DNA from: Lutimonas vermicola
GTDB taxonomy: Bacteria > Bacteroidota > Bacteroidia > Flavobacteriales > Flavobacteriaceae
Length of the DNA stretch: 64,000 bases
NCBI RefSeq assembly: GCF_038433205.1
Contig: NZ_JBCDNA010000002.1
Location: 806,001 to 870,000, forward strand
Direction: 5' to 3'
In this document: positions 27,122 through 35,854 of the stretch, one piece after another
Layout of the letters: the number at the start of each line of letters is the position of its first letter
Numbering within the stretch: position 1 is the stretch's first letter
Position numbers and translations under genes: made by a program
The notes under the pieces: model-generated
What the model was told of the DNA's origin: nothing
Databases searched by the model: none
Seen by the model: the letters and a program-made list of their open reading frames with translations, nothing else

Positions 27122-27200
27122 GTACCCGTCATTCCAGTAGTCGTTGGCATATTGATTGTACTTCAAATCAACAACCTGTAATGAGAATAGTAAAAGAAAA
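27122..27200 (+). pseudogene. DUF6090 remnant (membrane-helix segment only)
   Basis: Reads PVIPVVVGILIVLQINNL and stops at TAA; the DNA from about 27136 aligns with the helix-coding part of the 18948 gene (GTTGGCATATTGATTGTA..., AAATCAACAACCTGTAATGAGAATAG). No start and no distal part remain. It sits between the AraC gene and the PPDK-regulator gene. Confidence 0.75.
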
Positions 27201-27227
27201 TAGAGTTTCTGTTAAGTAAAGTTCAAT

Positions 27228-28079
27228 ATGATGAAGAAACCAGATAACGATTCCATAGCAATTTATGTTGTTTCCGGAGGTAAAGGCGTAACCGGGCATA
27301 CCATAGTGCAAACCTTAATTATTCAATATCCTGAAAACGCATTAAAGGTTGAATTAATCCCTGATGTACGTACAGAAGAAAAGGTAATTGATGTCGTTAA
27401 AAAGGTTAAAGATGTCAATGGAATACTTACGCATACCATGGTAAATTCTGATTTACGCACGTTCTTGATTGATCAATGTGAAAAACAACAGGTAAAACAG
27501 GCAGATCTTATGGGAAGCCTTGCAGATATAATAGAAAATGATTTTGGATTGCAATCTGTTAATACTCCGGGTCTTTATCATAAAATAAATGCCCAATATT
27601 ACAGGAGGATTGAAGCCATGGAATATACCCTCAATCACGATGACGGACTTAATGCACAGAATCTGGGTGAAGCAGATATTGTCGTTACAGGTGTTTCGAG
27701 ATGTGGAAAAACACCCTTAAGTGTATATATGTCAATGTTTGGGTGGAAGGTAGCCAATGTTCCGCTTATAACGGGTATCGATCCTCCAAAAGAGTTATTC
27801 GAAATCGATAAGAACAGGGTTTTTGGGCTGAATATTAACTTAAATCATTTAGTTATCCAGCGACAGAAACGCTGGAAAAATTTTGGGAACTTGCCAAAAA
27901 TGAATTACGTCGATTCAAAATCTGTTGGCAAAGAACTTCAATATGCCAATTTAATCTTTAGAAGGGGAGGGTTTACAAAAATAAATATTTCAAATAAGGC
28001 CATTGAATCTACTTCAAATGAAATCCTTGGTATGTTGTTTGAAAGATTTGACAAAGAAAATCGTCATAATATGCCTTAA
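27228..28079 (+). CDS. Pyruvate, phosphate dikinase regulatory protein homologue (DUF299)
   Basis: A 283-residue protein of normal length for the family of bifunctional ADP-dependent kinase/Pi-dependent pyrophosphorylases, which switch PPDK or PEP synthase off and on by threonine phosphorylation. Recognisable parts: the N-terminal VSGGKGVTGHT (canonical SDSTGxTAE), HDDG near 137-140, ADIVVTGVSRCGKTPLSVYMS (P-loop about 155-162) and VANVPLITGI. The canonical P-loop GVSRxSKTP has Gly for Ser here. No PPDK gene is in the window; PEP carboxylase at 3121 uses the same metabolite. It probably controls PEP flux. Confidence 0.85.
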   Translation: MMKKPDNDSIAIYVVSGGKGVTGHTIVQTLIIQYPENALKVELIPDVRTEEKVIDVVKKVKDVNGILTHTMVNSDLRTFLIDQCEKQQVKQADLMGSLADIIENDFGLQSVNTPGLYHKINAQYYRRIEAMEYTLNHDDGLNAQNLGEADIVVTGVSRCGKTPLSVYMSMFGWKVANVPLITGIDPPKELFEIDKNRVFGLNINLNHLVIQRQKRWKNFGNLPKMNYVDSKSVGKELQYANLIFRRGGFTKINISNKAIESTSNEILGMLFERFDKENRHNMP

Positions 28080-28256
28080 TATCATAGAGGCTGCATAAGA
28101 AAAAGTGGGGTTCTCATCCCGTCCACTGCCTACTCCCCTATTGTCTTGAGTCAAATACGGTGTCATTGAAGAAAACCTTTGTTTTAACAAAAGATTAGAG
28201 TAATTCATGTTGAAATTAAACAGGAACCAATTATTTTTACAACATAAATCTTAGCT

Positions 28257-29066
28257 ATGAAACAACTGCTGCCAATATTTGTATTTTGTATAAGCTTTTT
28301 AGCTTTTTCTCAAGATATTAAACGTGAAAATATAAACGGAAAAATTGTTGTCGAAGGCAGTGATATTGAAGGAATAACCATTTACAACGCTTCATCAAAT
28401 ACAGGAACCATCACCGATAAAAATGGTGAGTTTATCATTGCAGTAGCCTTGAACGATCTTTTAGAAATCAAGGCCCTGGAATATCAAAACATTGATGTCA
28501 GGGTTAATAAAGCCATTTTTGAATCAAAAAAAATAAGTGTTTTTTTAATTGAACAAATGAACATATTGGATGAAGTTGTCATCACCTCCAAAATACTTAC
28601 CGGTAACATTGTAACAGATGCGAAAAACGTAGAAAAATTTAGTCCAAAGCAAAATGCTATTTATTTTGGTATAAAAAATACGGACCCTTTTGAATTAGGT
28701 GATGATAATCAAAGCCAGATTAAAAACCTGGACATGAACACCCAAGGTAAAACTATGGTAAATGGTTTAAACGTTGTAAATATCGTAGATCAATTATTGA
28801 TACCGCTTTTTAGGTCTGAAGTAAAAGATAAAAAAGCAGCAGGAGTTCCTGAAGTACCGGTAAAAACTATTAAATATTATCTTGGCTCATCCTTTTTAAT
28901 AGATAATTTTGATATTCCTGAGCATCGTGTAGAAGAATTTATCAGGTATGTTGAAGACGACACGTTTGATTTTGACCTTTTAAACTATGGTCATGAAATA
29001 GAATTCCTCGATTTGCTCAGTAAAAAGAGTAAAGAATTTTTAAATACTACAAGTGATACCGATTAA
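28257..29066 (+). CDS. Secreted protein with CarboxypepD_reg-like domain
   Basis: A 269-residue protein with a signal peptide (LLPIFVFCISFLAFSQ). Residues 25-105 match the CarboxypepD_reg-like beta-sandwich found at the start of TonB-dependent receptors (NGKIVVEGSDIEGITIYN, GTITDKNGEF, KISVFLIEQMNILDEVVIT). The rest is not recognised and has no outer-membrane barrel. Such proteins are common in Bacteroidota and probably act in the periplasm or at the outer membrane. It is downstream of the PPDK regulator with a 177-base gap, probably separate. Confidence 0.75.
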   Translation: MKQLLPIFVFCISFLAFSQDIKRENINGKIVVEGSDIEGITIYNASSNTGTITDKNGEFIIAVALNDLLEIKALEYQNIDVRVNKAIFESKKISVFLIEQMNILDEVVITSKILTGNIVTDAKNVEKFSPKQNAIYFGIKNTDPFELGDDNQSQIKNLDMNTQGKTMVNGLNVVNIVDQLLIPLFRSEVKDKKAAGVPEVPVKTIKYYLGSSFLIDNFDIPEHRVEEFIRYVEDDTFDFDLLNYGHEIEFLDLLSKKSKEFLNTTSDTD

Positions 29067-29083
29067 AAAACCCAGATTCGAAA

Positions 29084-29986
29084 TTAGTCCCACTTCAAGT
29101 ATTTTTGCCAGGGATGCTGTTCTCTGAACCCCAGAACTTCACGGATTTTTCGATTAGAAAACAATGCTTCATGCTCTCCTAATTCTCTTGTAATCGGAAC
29201 ATTAGGAAAAAACTTTTCAGCTAATTCTTTGCTCGGAATAACAGCTCCATTTTGATCGTTTCCGGCGTTAAAAACCTGATAACCAAGGCCGTCTTTTTTT
29301 AAACATAAATCCACAATCTGGCCAAGGTCACGCGCATCTATATAGCAGAAGGCATTCCTGCGGCGCACTTCAGGATTTTTAAAATAGTATGGAAACAGTT
29401 CTGCGTATTCATGAGGTTCAATCACATTTCCGATCCGAAGGGCATAAATATCAAAGCCCGAACGTCGCTGGAAGCTCTCTGCAGTTTTTTCATTGACAAC
29501 CTTCGATAGCCCGTAGCTATCCATAGGGTCAACCTCATAATCCTCCTCCAGCGGCAACACTTTAGGATCAGTTTTGCCATCTGAAAAACAGATACCATAG
29601 GTAGTTTCTGATGAAGCAATAATAATCTTTCTAATCCCCAGTTTAACCGCTGCTTCAATCACATTGTAGGTACCCATGGCATTCACCCTAAAAGTTTCAT
29701 TATCCGGATTGATCAAGATCCTTGGCACGGCTGCAAAATGTACTACAGCATCAAATTTTGGCACGCCGTTCCCTGGTTCCAATTCATCTAAGCCGGTATA
29801 GGAACTCATAGCATTAAACATTTGTCCGGAATCTGTAATATCGGCTATCAGATTATCCAGCCCCGGATAATCAAAAGGCAGCAGATCTACATTCATCACT
29901 TTATGTCCCTGGTCAAGAAGGTAGGGAATTACGTGTTTTCCTGCTTTTCCTGAGCCCCCGGTAAATAATATTCGCTTTTTTATCAT
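29084..29986 (-). CDS. NAD-dependent epimerase/dehydratase (extended SDR)
   Basis: A 300-residue protein starting MIKKRILFTGGSGKAGKHV, the Rossmann TGGxGxxG motif for NAD(P). The active site has a Ser/Thr before YGLSKVVNEK (Tyr-x3-Lys), and VHFAAVPRIL is the typical beta4 segment. Substrates of close relatives are nucleotide sugars or uronates. The neighbours (CarboxypepD_reg protein, small Cys-rich lipoprotein) give no clue to the pathway. Complete and ordinary in length. Confidence 0.88.
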   Translation of the reverse strand: MIKKRILFTGGSGKAGKHVIPYLLDQGHKVMNVDLLPFDYPGLDNLIADITDSGQMFNAMSSYTGLDELEPGNGVPKFDAVVHFAAVPRILINPDNETFRVNAMGTYNVIEAAVKLGIRKIIIASSETTYGICFSDGKTDPKVLPLEEDYEVDPMDSYGLSKVVNEKTAESFQRRSGFDIYALRIGNVIEPHEYAELFPYYFKNPEVRRRNAFCYIDARDLGQIVDLCLKKDGLGYQVFNAGNDQNGAVIPSKELAEKFFPNVPITRELGEHEALFSNRKIREVLGFREQHPWQKYLKWD

Positions 29987-30358
29987 AATTTCTCCTGTTT
30001 ACTAATGACTTTATATGTTAGCAGCCTGATAAAGTATATGCTACATGTTTCATATATTTTTGATGTGAAATTTTGTTTCATTTAAACTCACAAATCTGTC
30101 TGCCTTTTGAGAAAACATCCCGATATGACTATTATAACAAAAAGTGAAAAATATTTTTTCATGGCTCAGGACTCTCTATTGAGGCTTAAAAATAATTTTT
30201 TTATTAGAAATTGAGGTTGAAATCATCACATTTTTCATTTTAAAATGATCACAATCAATCATTAGCTTGATGCTTATCATTTCATTTGTTGTCTGCAAAA
30301 GCGTAAATTCAAGATGTCAATATAGCTATTTCTTGCAGTTCTTTAAAATCTTGTCATT
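29987..30358. other. Intergenic region, no gene seen
   Basis: 372 AT-rich bases between divergent genes. No repeat of the window's families, no ORF with coding signs and no hairpin with a T-tract were found. It probably holds the two promoters. Confidence 0.4.
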
Positions 30359-30592
30359 ATGAGAAAAAATATATTTATCCTGATCCTGATTCTCATTTCG
30401 GCTGTCACATTAGGAACCTGTAGCTCTGATAATGAAGAATTTAAAATCTGTGCCAATAAGTGTCCGGAAGAATCTCCCTGGAAAGTAGAGAGTTTGAATT
30501 TAGGCCTGCCTTGTTTCTCAACAAAGGAGGCGTGCCTGGAATGGGCTGCCAAAAATGGATACGGTGATAAACCATGCATTGAATGCGACTAA
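30359..30592 (+). CDS. Small cysteine-rich lipoprotein
   Basis: A 77-residue product starting with a signal and lipobox (ILILISAVTLGTC, Cys21). The 56-residue mature part has six further Cys (31, 35, 52, 59, 73, 76), enough for three disulphides, with spacing CANKC and CIEC. I do not recognise the family. The even number of Cys, the export signal and the small size suggest a disulphide-stabilised or metal-binding surface peptide. An ORF on the opposite strand is judged a shadow. Confidence 0.65.
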   Translation: MRKNIFILILILISAVTLGTCSSDNEEFKICANKCPEESPWKVESLNLGLPCFSTKEACLEWAAKNGYGDKPCIECD

Positions 30593-30816
30593 TGTTTAAT
30601 CTGAATCAACATCCTGACTCATGGACAGAAATCCGGGTGAATCATCATTTTGGTTTTACCAGACCAACATTTTAAGTCAAAAAATTGTATTTAAAATAGG
30701 TGTTCAGAATCCAAGCAAAAACTTCTAAGAACCAATAAAAACAGAATTTACCCACAACATATTGTAAAAGAAATTGAATTTTTTATACCTTTAAAACATT
30801 ATCCTTGTATAAATTC

Positions 30817-31341
30817 ATGAAGCAATTTTTATTTCTGATCATCGCTCCTGGGCTGCTGTTTTTCTCTTTATACAAGTCCGGAGAATTCCAGTCACGATCG
30901 ATTGAAGAATCAGAGCTTCAGGTTCTCAGTGACATTATACAGGCAGATAGTGTCCCTACTGTTTATTATAAAACGATCATCTCTGACATAAATCAGCCAT
31001 TATCCAGGCACTTGTACTATTTAAATAGTTTTGAACTCTGTACGTCACTTGAGAATTTGGATTCCTTGAAAATGGACAGAGAAGAGAAAGACTATCTCGT
31101 TGAAAGGTTTACCTCCATGGAAACCGAGAATATCAACAAACTGATACGCGAACTTAAAAATTCTACCCTAAAGGATCTTAAAGGTCATGATTGGTTGATA
31201 ATTTCACTTCCGGTGATATTCAGGGATGGAAAGTACGCAATCTATTATTCCATCAGGGCATACGGGGGCCAATTCAATTTGATGAAAAATATAGACGGCA
31301 AATGGAAAAATATATGCTATTCCTATGTCTGGACCGCATAG
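30817..31341 (+). CDS. Hypothetical protein with N-terminal signal/anchor
   Basis: The ORF opens with TTG at 30805, but ATG 30817 begins a better signal or anchor (MKQFLFLIIAPGLLFFSLY) and gives 174 residues. The rest is soluble, with HDWLIISLPVIFRDGKYAIYYSIRAYGG forming a probable beta-sheet near the C-terminus and SYVWTA at the end. I do not recognise it. A DUF6090 fragment follows about 100 bases downstream. Confidence 0.6.
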   Translation: MKQFLFLIIAPGLLFFSLYKSGEFQSRSIEESELQVLSDIIQADSVPTVYYKTIISDINQPLSRHLYYLNSFELCTSLENLDSLKMDREEKDYLVERFTSMETENINKLIRELKNSTLKDLKGHDWLIISLPVIFRDGKYAIYYSIRAYGGQFNLMKNIDGKWKNICYSYVWTA

Positions 31342-31443
31342 CAGGCTTAACGGGAGGCAATAAAATACACTTACGCAAAAGATCCTCTCTGATCAAATTA
31401 GCTGTTGAGAGTTCAGTTCTAAATTCAGAGTTCCTTATTCAAA

Positions 31444-31605
31444 CTGCTGGAGGAGTTAAAAATAGATTTGACAGAAACTAAAGTCGATCTTTTGACTGAT
31501 CTCGAAAAAGCGGATGAAGCATTGAATTCCACAGACTCATTATATCAAATGATATCAGTAAACAGAAAGCGAAAAGACCTTCTTCATCATCAACTGGGTT
31601 GGTAA
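31444..31605 (+). pseudogene. Likely DUF6090 middle-segment fragment
   Basis: A 53-codon open stretch without start: LLEELKIDLTETKVDLLTDL, then EKADEALNSTDSLY and RKRKDLLHHQLGW, ended by TAA 31603. The composition and rhythm (LKIDLTET, Leu-rich, acidic) match the region just after the membrane helix in DUF6090 proteins. The N-terminal head is absent and the preceding frame is closed at 31420. It overlaps the end of the minus-strand gene at 31590. Less certain than the other remnants because the conserved head is missing. Confidence 0.5.
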
Positions 31606-32045
31606 ATCCCTAAAGCAGAGTATGTAATCCATCTTATTAGTCCTTCTGCTCCTAACATGGCCAATATTACAATGATAAAAGTCAAAATTCCATGAAAGGC
31701 TCCAAGGAACATTATTTTATCACCAAATAACACTTCCAAGACCCAAAGAATGGCAAATTTAGATCCGAACAACAATGCCCAGGCCGAGACAATTCGCAGG
31801 CCCTTTCTGCCTTTTTTCAGAAAGTGTGAACCAACACCATGCTCAATTTTAAAAGTGATCTGTAACATAAGCTGCAGCACAACTGCAGCAAGGAGCGAAA
31901 TAGTAAAAGAATTTATCTGGACATTGTCTGAGTATTCATTAAAAAGGTTTAGAACAGTAAGATCAATCAAAATAGCGGTAAAGTAGCGTATGAACAGTAT
32001 TTGCCGTTTAGAAAATTCCTTGGAATCAGGTGTAGCAGTTGTCAT
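31590..32045 (-). CDS. Hypothetical four-helix membrane protein
   Basis: A 151-residue protein with about four membrane segments: YFTAILIDLTVLNLF, SFTISLLAAVVLQLMLQ, SAWALLFGSKFAILWVLEVLF and FHGILTFIIVILAMLGAEGL. No motif is recognised. The start MTTATPDSKEFSKRQ has a plausible short cytoplasmic end. Its last codons overlap the plus-strand DUF6090 fragment by 16 bases. Upstream on the same strand, 188 bases away, lies the DUF1295 gene. Confidence 0.6.
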   Translation of the reverse strand: MTTATPDSKEFSKRQILFIRYFTAILIDLTVLNLFNEYSDNVQINSFTISLLAAVVLQLMLQITFKIEHGVGSHFLKKGRKGLRIVSAWALLFGSKFAILWVLEVLFGDKIMFLGAFHGILTFIIVILAMLGAEGLIRWITYSALGIYQPS

Positions 32046-32233
32046 TTTTCTAAGGGTTTACAATCAGTTTACTAAAGTAATTCATCTTTTTTAAATGTCT
32101 TGACAACAGAACAGGTGATTTTTGTAAGTAAACAATGAAACAGGTTTGCGGTCACTTAATACATATACCAAATTAAAAGGTTGGCCTCATCTGCATAAAT
32201 ACAAACCAGGCTTTAATTAATAGATCTGCCTTG

Positions 32234-33133
32234 TTATACCTGTTTTTTGTTAACCTTGTTTTTCCCCATAGGAAGCGGAAATAATTTTGGAACTTCTTTT
32301 CTGTATTTTGCAAAGGCTTCAGGTCTGTTTTTTTCCATCTGCCTGTCTTTCATGGGGATGGAGGCAAAAAGAAACATCAAAAGCATTCCTATTGAACCAA
32401 TGGCAGTATAACCCGGCGCTCCAAAAGCCAGTCCCATGCCTAACAGCCCGAACCAAAACAAGATCTCTCCCAAATAATTTGGATTTCTGGAATAGGCCCA
32501 GATGCCATTCCGTAATATATCTTCTTTTTTCTTGTTATTCCTGTTCCTAAACCGATCCAGTTCCGAATCGGCTAGAAGTTCGAGTATGGCGCCTAAAAAT
32601 GACAAAAACGCTCCAAAATAAAACAACATAGGACTCTGGATCTCACCAAAATCAAATACCCAAAACAATCCCCACATACCCAAAAATACGATCAGGGTCG
32701 GATATAGATGGATAGCTAAAAAATTAATGGGCTCGAAAAACTTTCCAAACTGTTTCCTGAAATTTACATACCTCCAATCTTCATGCTCCCATCCCGGCCA
32801 TCCTCTTGCCCAGCTCCACGTCAATCTCCACGACCAAAAACTTACTGCAACCGCACTGGTCCATTGATAGATCCCCCATTCGCTTCCTCCAAAATAAAAG
32901 TACCACAACAGAATAAAACAGAATGGGATAACGCTCCAATAGGCATCATACACACTGCTGTTTCGCCTTAAAACTGAAAACAGGTAGGTTACAATAGTCA
33001 TGCTCAGATCGGCATAAAGAAATCGCAAAACTACATCCTGGTTTTTAAAAAAGTAAAAAGTTGTCCATCCGGCAAACCCTACAATAAGGTAGATAAGAGC
33101 GATTTCTGCTAAGGCTTTTACTTTTTTATTCAT
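32234..33133 (-). CDS. DUF1295 membrane protein (steroid 5-alpha-reductase-like)
   Basis: A 299-residue protein with about seven membrane helices. The C-terminal GIWAYSRNPNYLGEILFWFG is the NADPH/substrate signature of the steroid reductase-like DUF1295 family, and the middle YDAYWSVIPF and WSWRLTWSWARGW fit the same group. Members are thought to reduce C=C bonds in lipids or sterol-like compounds, mostly untested. Its ATG overlaps the TGA of the MBL-like gene (ATGA), so the two are translated together and may work on one substrate. Confidence 0.87.
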   Translation of the reverse strand: MNKKVKALAEIALIYLIVGFAGWTTFYFFKNQDVVLRFLYADLSMTIVTYLFSVLRRNSSVYDAYWSVIPFCFILLWYFYFGGSEWGIYQWTSAVAVSFWSWRLTWSWARGWPGWEHEDWRYVNFRKQFGKFFEPINFLAIHLYPTLIVFLGMWGLFWVFDFGEIQSPMLFYFGAFLSFLGAILELLADSELDRFRNRNNKKKEDILRNGIWAYSRNPNYLGEILFWFGLLGMGLAFGAPGYTAIGSIGMLLMFLFASIPMKDRQMEKNRPEAFAKYRKEVPKLFPLPMGKNKVNKKQV

Positions 33134-33903
33134 GATATTTTAATTTTTTGATAATGATTTAATTCCAGATAACGATCACCGAGCCAGGGAACTTTTTGAA
33201 GTGCTTCTGTGGATGACGGGCGAATAACCTTTGCCAATTTAGAAACCAATCCTTTTGCATGTTTGTCTTCATCATGTGTTGCAATCACCTTTTTTGGATC
33301 CAGCACCTCACATAAATGCTTTACCCCATCCATACCGGGAGAAACCACACCTCCCAGGAAAAAAGGCAGTTTGTAATAGTTAAAGGGATTTATTAAAAGC
33401 TGGCAGTCCGAAGCTTTTTTTATTTGCTGGATCTCTTTGTCACCCGTTTGGAAACCATGGGTAGCCAAGAACACGCTCTCTTTTCCATCGTCTAAGATAA
33501 ACGCATCATAAATCGGGTCGATTTTTCTTTGCGTAGGTAAAAAGGTGACCTCGACATTATTGACCATAACTTGATTATCGATTGAATCCAATGTGGTCAA
33601 CGATGCGGCAGGAAGCAAATGTTCTATTTTTCCCTTTAATGATGTGGGAGCTATTATATGATCCGGTTTTAATTTTTTTAGGGTTTCAGCGTGAAAATGA
33701 TCCGGATATTTTTGAGTGATCAAAACAGTGTCAAAAGCTGGTATTTGGTCATAGGATAAAGGAGCCGTTCGATGCCATTGTGTATTAAACCAACCAAAAA
33801 AGTCAACTTCAGTTCCTTCCAGCCAAGGGTCGATCAACACTTTCCAACCACTGATCTCCAGAAACAGTGAATTGTCCATATTCAATCGTTGTACCTGAAT
33901 CAT
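33130..33903 (-). CDS. MBL-fold hydrolase-like protein with altered metal motif
   Basis: A 257-residue cytoplasmic protein. The beginning (QVQRLNMDNSLFLEISGWKVLIDPWLEG) and FDTVLITQKYPDHFHAETL resemble UlaG/RNase Z-like metallo-beta-lactamases. The metal motif HxHxDH is changed to QKYPDHFH: the first two His are lost while Asp and the last His remain. A later His in VIATHDEDKHAKG is also kept. It may bind one metal or none. It is first in an operon with the DUF1295 reductase, overlapping by four bases. Confidence 0.72.
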   Translation of the reverse strand: MIQVQRLNMDNSLFLEISGWKVLIDPWLEGTEVDFFGWFNTQWHRTAPLSYDQIPAFDTVLITQKYPDHFHAETLKKLKPDHIIAPTSLKGKIEHLLPAASLTTLDSIDNQVMVNNVEVTFLPTQRKIDPIYDAFILDDGKESVFLATHGFQTGDKEIQQIKKASDCQLLINPFNYYKLPFFLGGVVSPGMDGVKHLCEVLDPKKVIATHDEDKHAKGLVSKLAKVIRPSSTEALQKVPWLGDRYLELNHYQKIKIS

Positions 33904-34103
33904 AAAATATTTCTGTCTTTTTGATGAGAATTAATGGCATAAGCATTCGTTGCTAAATTTAAACAATAACCACCAATTGATCACTATTTTCCTTTAGGAG
34001 ATCAATTTTGCACCTCCTTTGCTCTGCTAGTGTTTATTGCCGCTTTTGGGATATAAGTTTATATATAACAATAAAACTTTACTCCTATACCTCATTGAGG
34101 CTG

Positions 34104-34182
34104 AAGTGAGATGTGAGATGTGAGAAGTGAGATGTGAGATGTGAGAAGTGAGAAGTGAGAAGTGAGAAGTGAGAAGTGAGAA
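34104..34182. repeat. GTGAGA(A/T)GTGAGA tandem array
   Basis: Ten or so units of GAAGTGA/GATGTGA in a row. The same array is seen shorter near 40711, 48974, 51050 and 60363. Read in frame it gives a false LTSHFSHLTSHFS protein on the minus strand. The 33904-34424 gap otherwise has a DUF6090-like leader word (TATATTTATTGCTCAACAACC, 34316-34336) and a small ORF just before the next gene. Confidence 0.85.
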
Positions 34183-34351
34183 TAATATTTTTTCTAGTAC
34201 TTAATCCTTTATACTGCGCGCTTCTCTCCCTTATAAAATACTGTATTACTGTATCATATAGAAACATAGAGACTCCTATTTTAGTTGATCAGCCGTTTTA
34301 TATCGCCAATTTACCTATATTTATTGCTCAACAACCATATCTACCTAAACG

Positions 34352-34432
34352 ATGTTTCATTATATAACCGGTGGTCCTACCAGTAAAAATAAAGTCTTCA
34401 AAGATTGGTTTAAAGAATTTTTGAATGAATAA
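34352..34432 (+). CDS. Possible 26-residue leader ORF overlapping the DUF1624 start
   Basis: ATG 34352 opens MFHYITGGPTSKNK...WFKEFLNE and ends in TAA at 34430-34432, eight bases inside the next gene, whose ATG is at 34425. The overlap could couple translation. No homologue is recognised, and it might instead be the end of a lost gene. Confidence 0.25.
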   Translation: MFHYITGGPTSKNKVFKDWFKEFLNE

Positions 34433-35606
34433 AACTTCAAGCCAACGAATCATTAGCCTTGATATTTTAAAAGGACTGGTGATGATCATCATGACACTGG
34501 ATCACGTCAGGGATTATTTTCATTACGATGCCTTTTTCTATGATCCGACCGATCTTTCCCAAACTAGCCCCGCATTGTTTTTAACCCGCTTTATAACACA
34601 TTTCTGCGCGCCTGTATTCGTCCTGCTGGCAGGAACTTCTGCATACCTTGTGGGCCGCCGGATGAGTAAAAAAGAATTGTCGGTCTGGCTGCTAAAGCGA
34701 GGGCTCTGGTTGATTTTTCTTGAAATCACGGTGATCAGATTCGCCTGGGTCTTCAGCACCAATCTTACGCCAATATGGTTAGGAGTTATCTGGGCCATAG
34801 GAGCAGGTATGATTTCACTCGCCTTGTTTATCAGGTTGCCGAAGTTTTTTTCTTTAAGTGTTGCAATGCTGATGATTTTCGGCCACAATGCGCTTGACGG
34901 ATTTTATCCCGAAGGAAACGAATTCCTCGCTTCGGTATGGAAACTGTCACATGTCCGGAGCCAGATTCTTTTAGGAAACTTAGAGATCAAAGTCATTTAT
35001 CCTGTGATCCCCTGGCTGGGTCTTATAATCGTAGGTTATTATTTTGGCAGCTTATACCAACCCGAATATAACAGGAAGAAAAGACTCCGGATATTGCTTT
35101 ATTCAGGCATCTCCTGCCTTTTGCTTTTTACGGCACTGAGATTTGATAATTTATATGGAGACCCCTCTCCCTGGACAATACAGTCTTCACCCGTATTCAG
35201 TTTCTTGTCTTTTATCAACGTTACAAAATATCCGCCATCACTTCTATACCTTTTGATCACCATCGGGCCATCTCTGATTTTTTTATACCTTTTTGAAAGG
35301 TTAGATTTTAGCTGGCTAAAGCCTGTCGTTACAATCGGAAGGGTTCCGATGTTTTGGTATATTGTACATTTATTTGTGATCCACTTTGTGGCAATGATCG
35401 CAGCTATGCTAACAGGATACAAGTTTTCTGACATGATCCTCACAGATTTTGTAACTCTTGAACCGCAATTAAAAGGTTACGGTTTTCCACTATGGGCCGT
35501 CTATCTGTTCTGGATCGGGATCTGTTTATTCTTATATCCTGTCTCCAGGTGGTACGATAATTACAAAAGGGCAAACAGAGACAAATGGTGGTTAAGCTAT
35601 TTGTGA
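34425..35606 (+). CDS. DUF1624 / heparan-alpha-glucosaminide acetyltransferase-like membrane protein
   Basis: A 393-residue protein with about ten membrane helices. The start RIISLDILKGLVMIIMTLDHVRDYFHYDAFFYDPTDL is the hallmark of the HGSNAT catalytic domain (DUF1624), with the conserved His of LDHVRD. APVFVLLAGTSAYLVGRR is a second conserved block. The human relative moves acetyl groups across the lysosomal membrane; bacterial members are uncharacterised and may acetylate envelope sugars. Complete, single gene, with a hairpin about 200 bases downstream. Confidence 0.88.
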   Translation: MNKTSSQRIISLDILKGLVMIIMTLDHVRDYFHYDAFFYDPTDLSQTSPALFLTRFITHFCAPVFVLLAGTSAYLVGRRMSKKELSVWLLKRGLWLIFLEITVIRFAWVFSTNLTPIWLGVIWAIGAGMISLALFIRLPKFFSLSVAMLMIFGHNALDGFYPEGNEFLASVWKLSHVRSQILLGNLEIKVIYPVIPWLGLIIVGYYFGSLYQPEYNRKKRLRILLYSGISCLLLFTALRFDNLYGDPSPWTIQSSPVFSFLSFINVTKYPPSLLYLLITIGPSLIFLYLFERLDFSWLKPVVTIGRVPMFWYIVHLFVIHFVAMIAAMLTGYKFSDMILTDFVTLEPQLKGYGFPLWAVYLFWIGICLFLYPVSRWYDNYKRANRDKWWLSYL

Positions 35607-35708
35607 TCTCGCAGATAAAGAAGATTATCAAATAACCCTCTTAAAAAACAAGCTTCGGTTATTTTGAAAAATACGATTCAAATTAGCCAAAAAATATCAA
35701 TTTTTCAA

Positions 35709-35800
35709 TTATTACCGATATGCCATTGGAGAAACTGTAATTGTGGTAATCGGAATATTGATCGCTTTTCAGATCAATAGAGGTGTCGAAACAAGAAGTA
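35709..35800 (+). pseudogene. DUF6090 remnant (head and membrane helix)
   Basis: Open frame YYRYAIGETVIVVIGILIAF, then QINRGVETRS, with no ATG and ending in a hairpin region. It matches the family pattern YARYAIGE-IVLVVIGILIALQINNWNE. The upstream start and downstream body are missing. Confidence 0.8.
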
Positions 35801-35801
35801 T

Positions 35802-35838
35802 GCAAAACCATCACGGATTGCCACCATAATGGTTTTGC
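35802..35838. terminator. 10-bp stem hairpin between convergent genes
   Basis: GCAAAACCAT (35802-35811) pairs perfectly with ATGGTTTTGC (35829-35838) around a 17-base loop. It lies 17 bases beyond the stop of the minus-strand tandem-repeat gene and downstream of the DUF1624 gene. No strong T-tract, so it may be a rho-aided or processing hairpin. Confidence 0.5.
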
Positions 35839-35854
35839 GCTTTATTGTTAAGTT

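Noticed and set aside
34085..34267. Minus-strand ORF with LTSHFSHLTSHFS
   Set aside because: It is only the translation of the GTGAGAAGTGAGA array.
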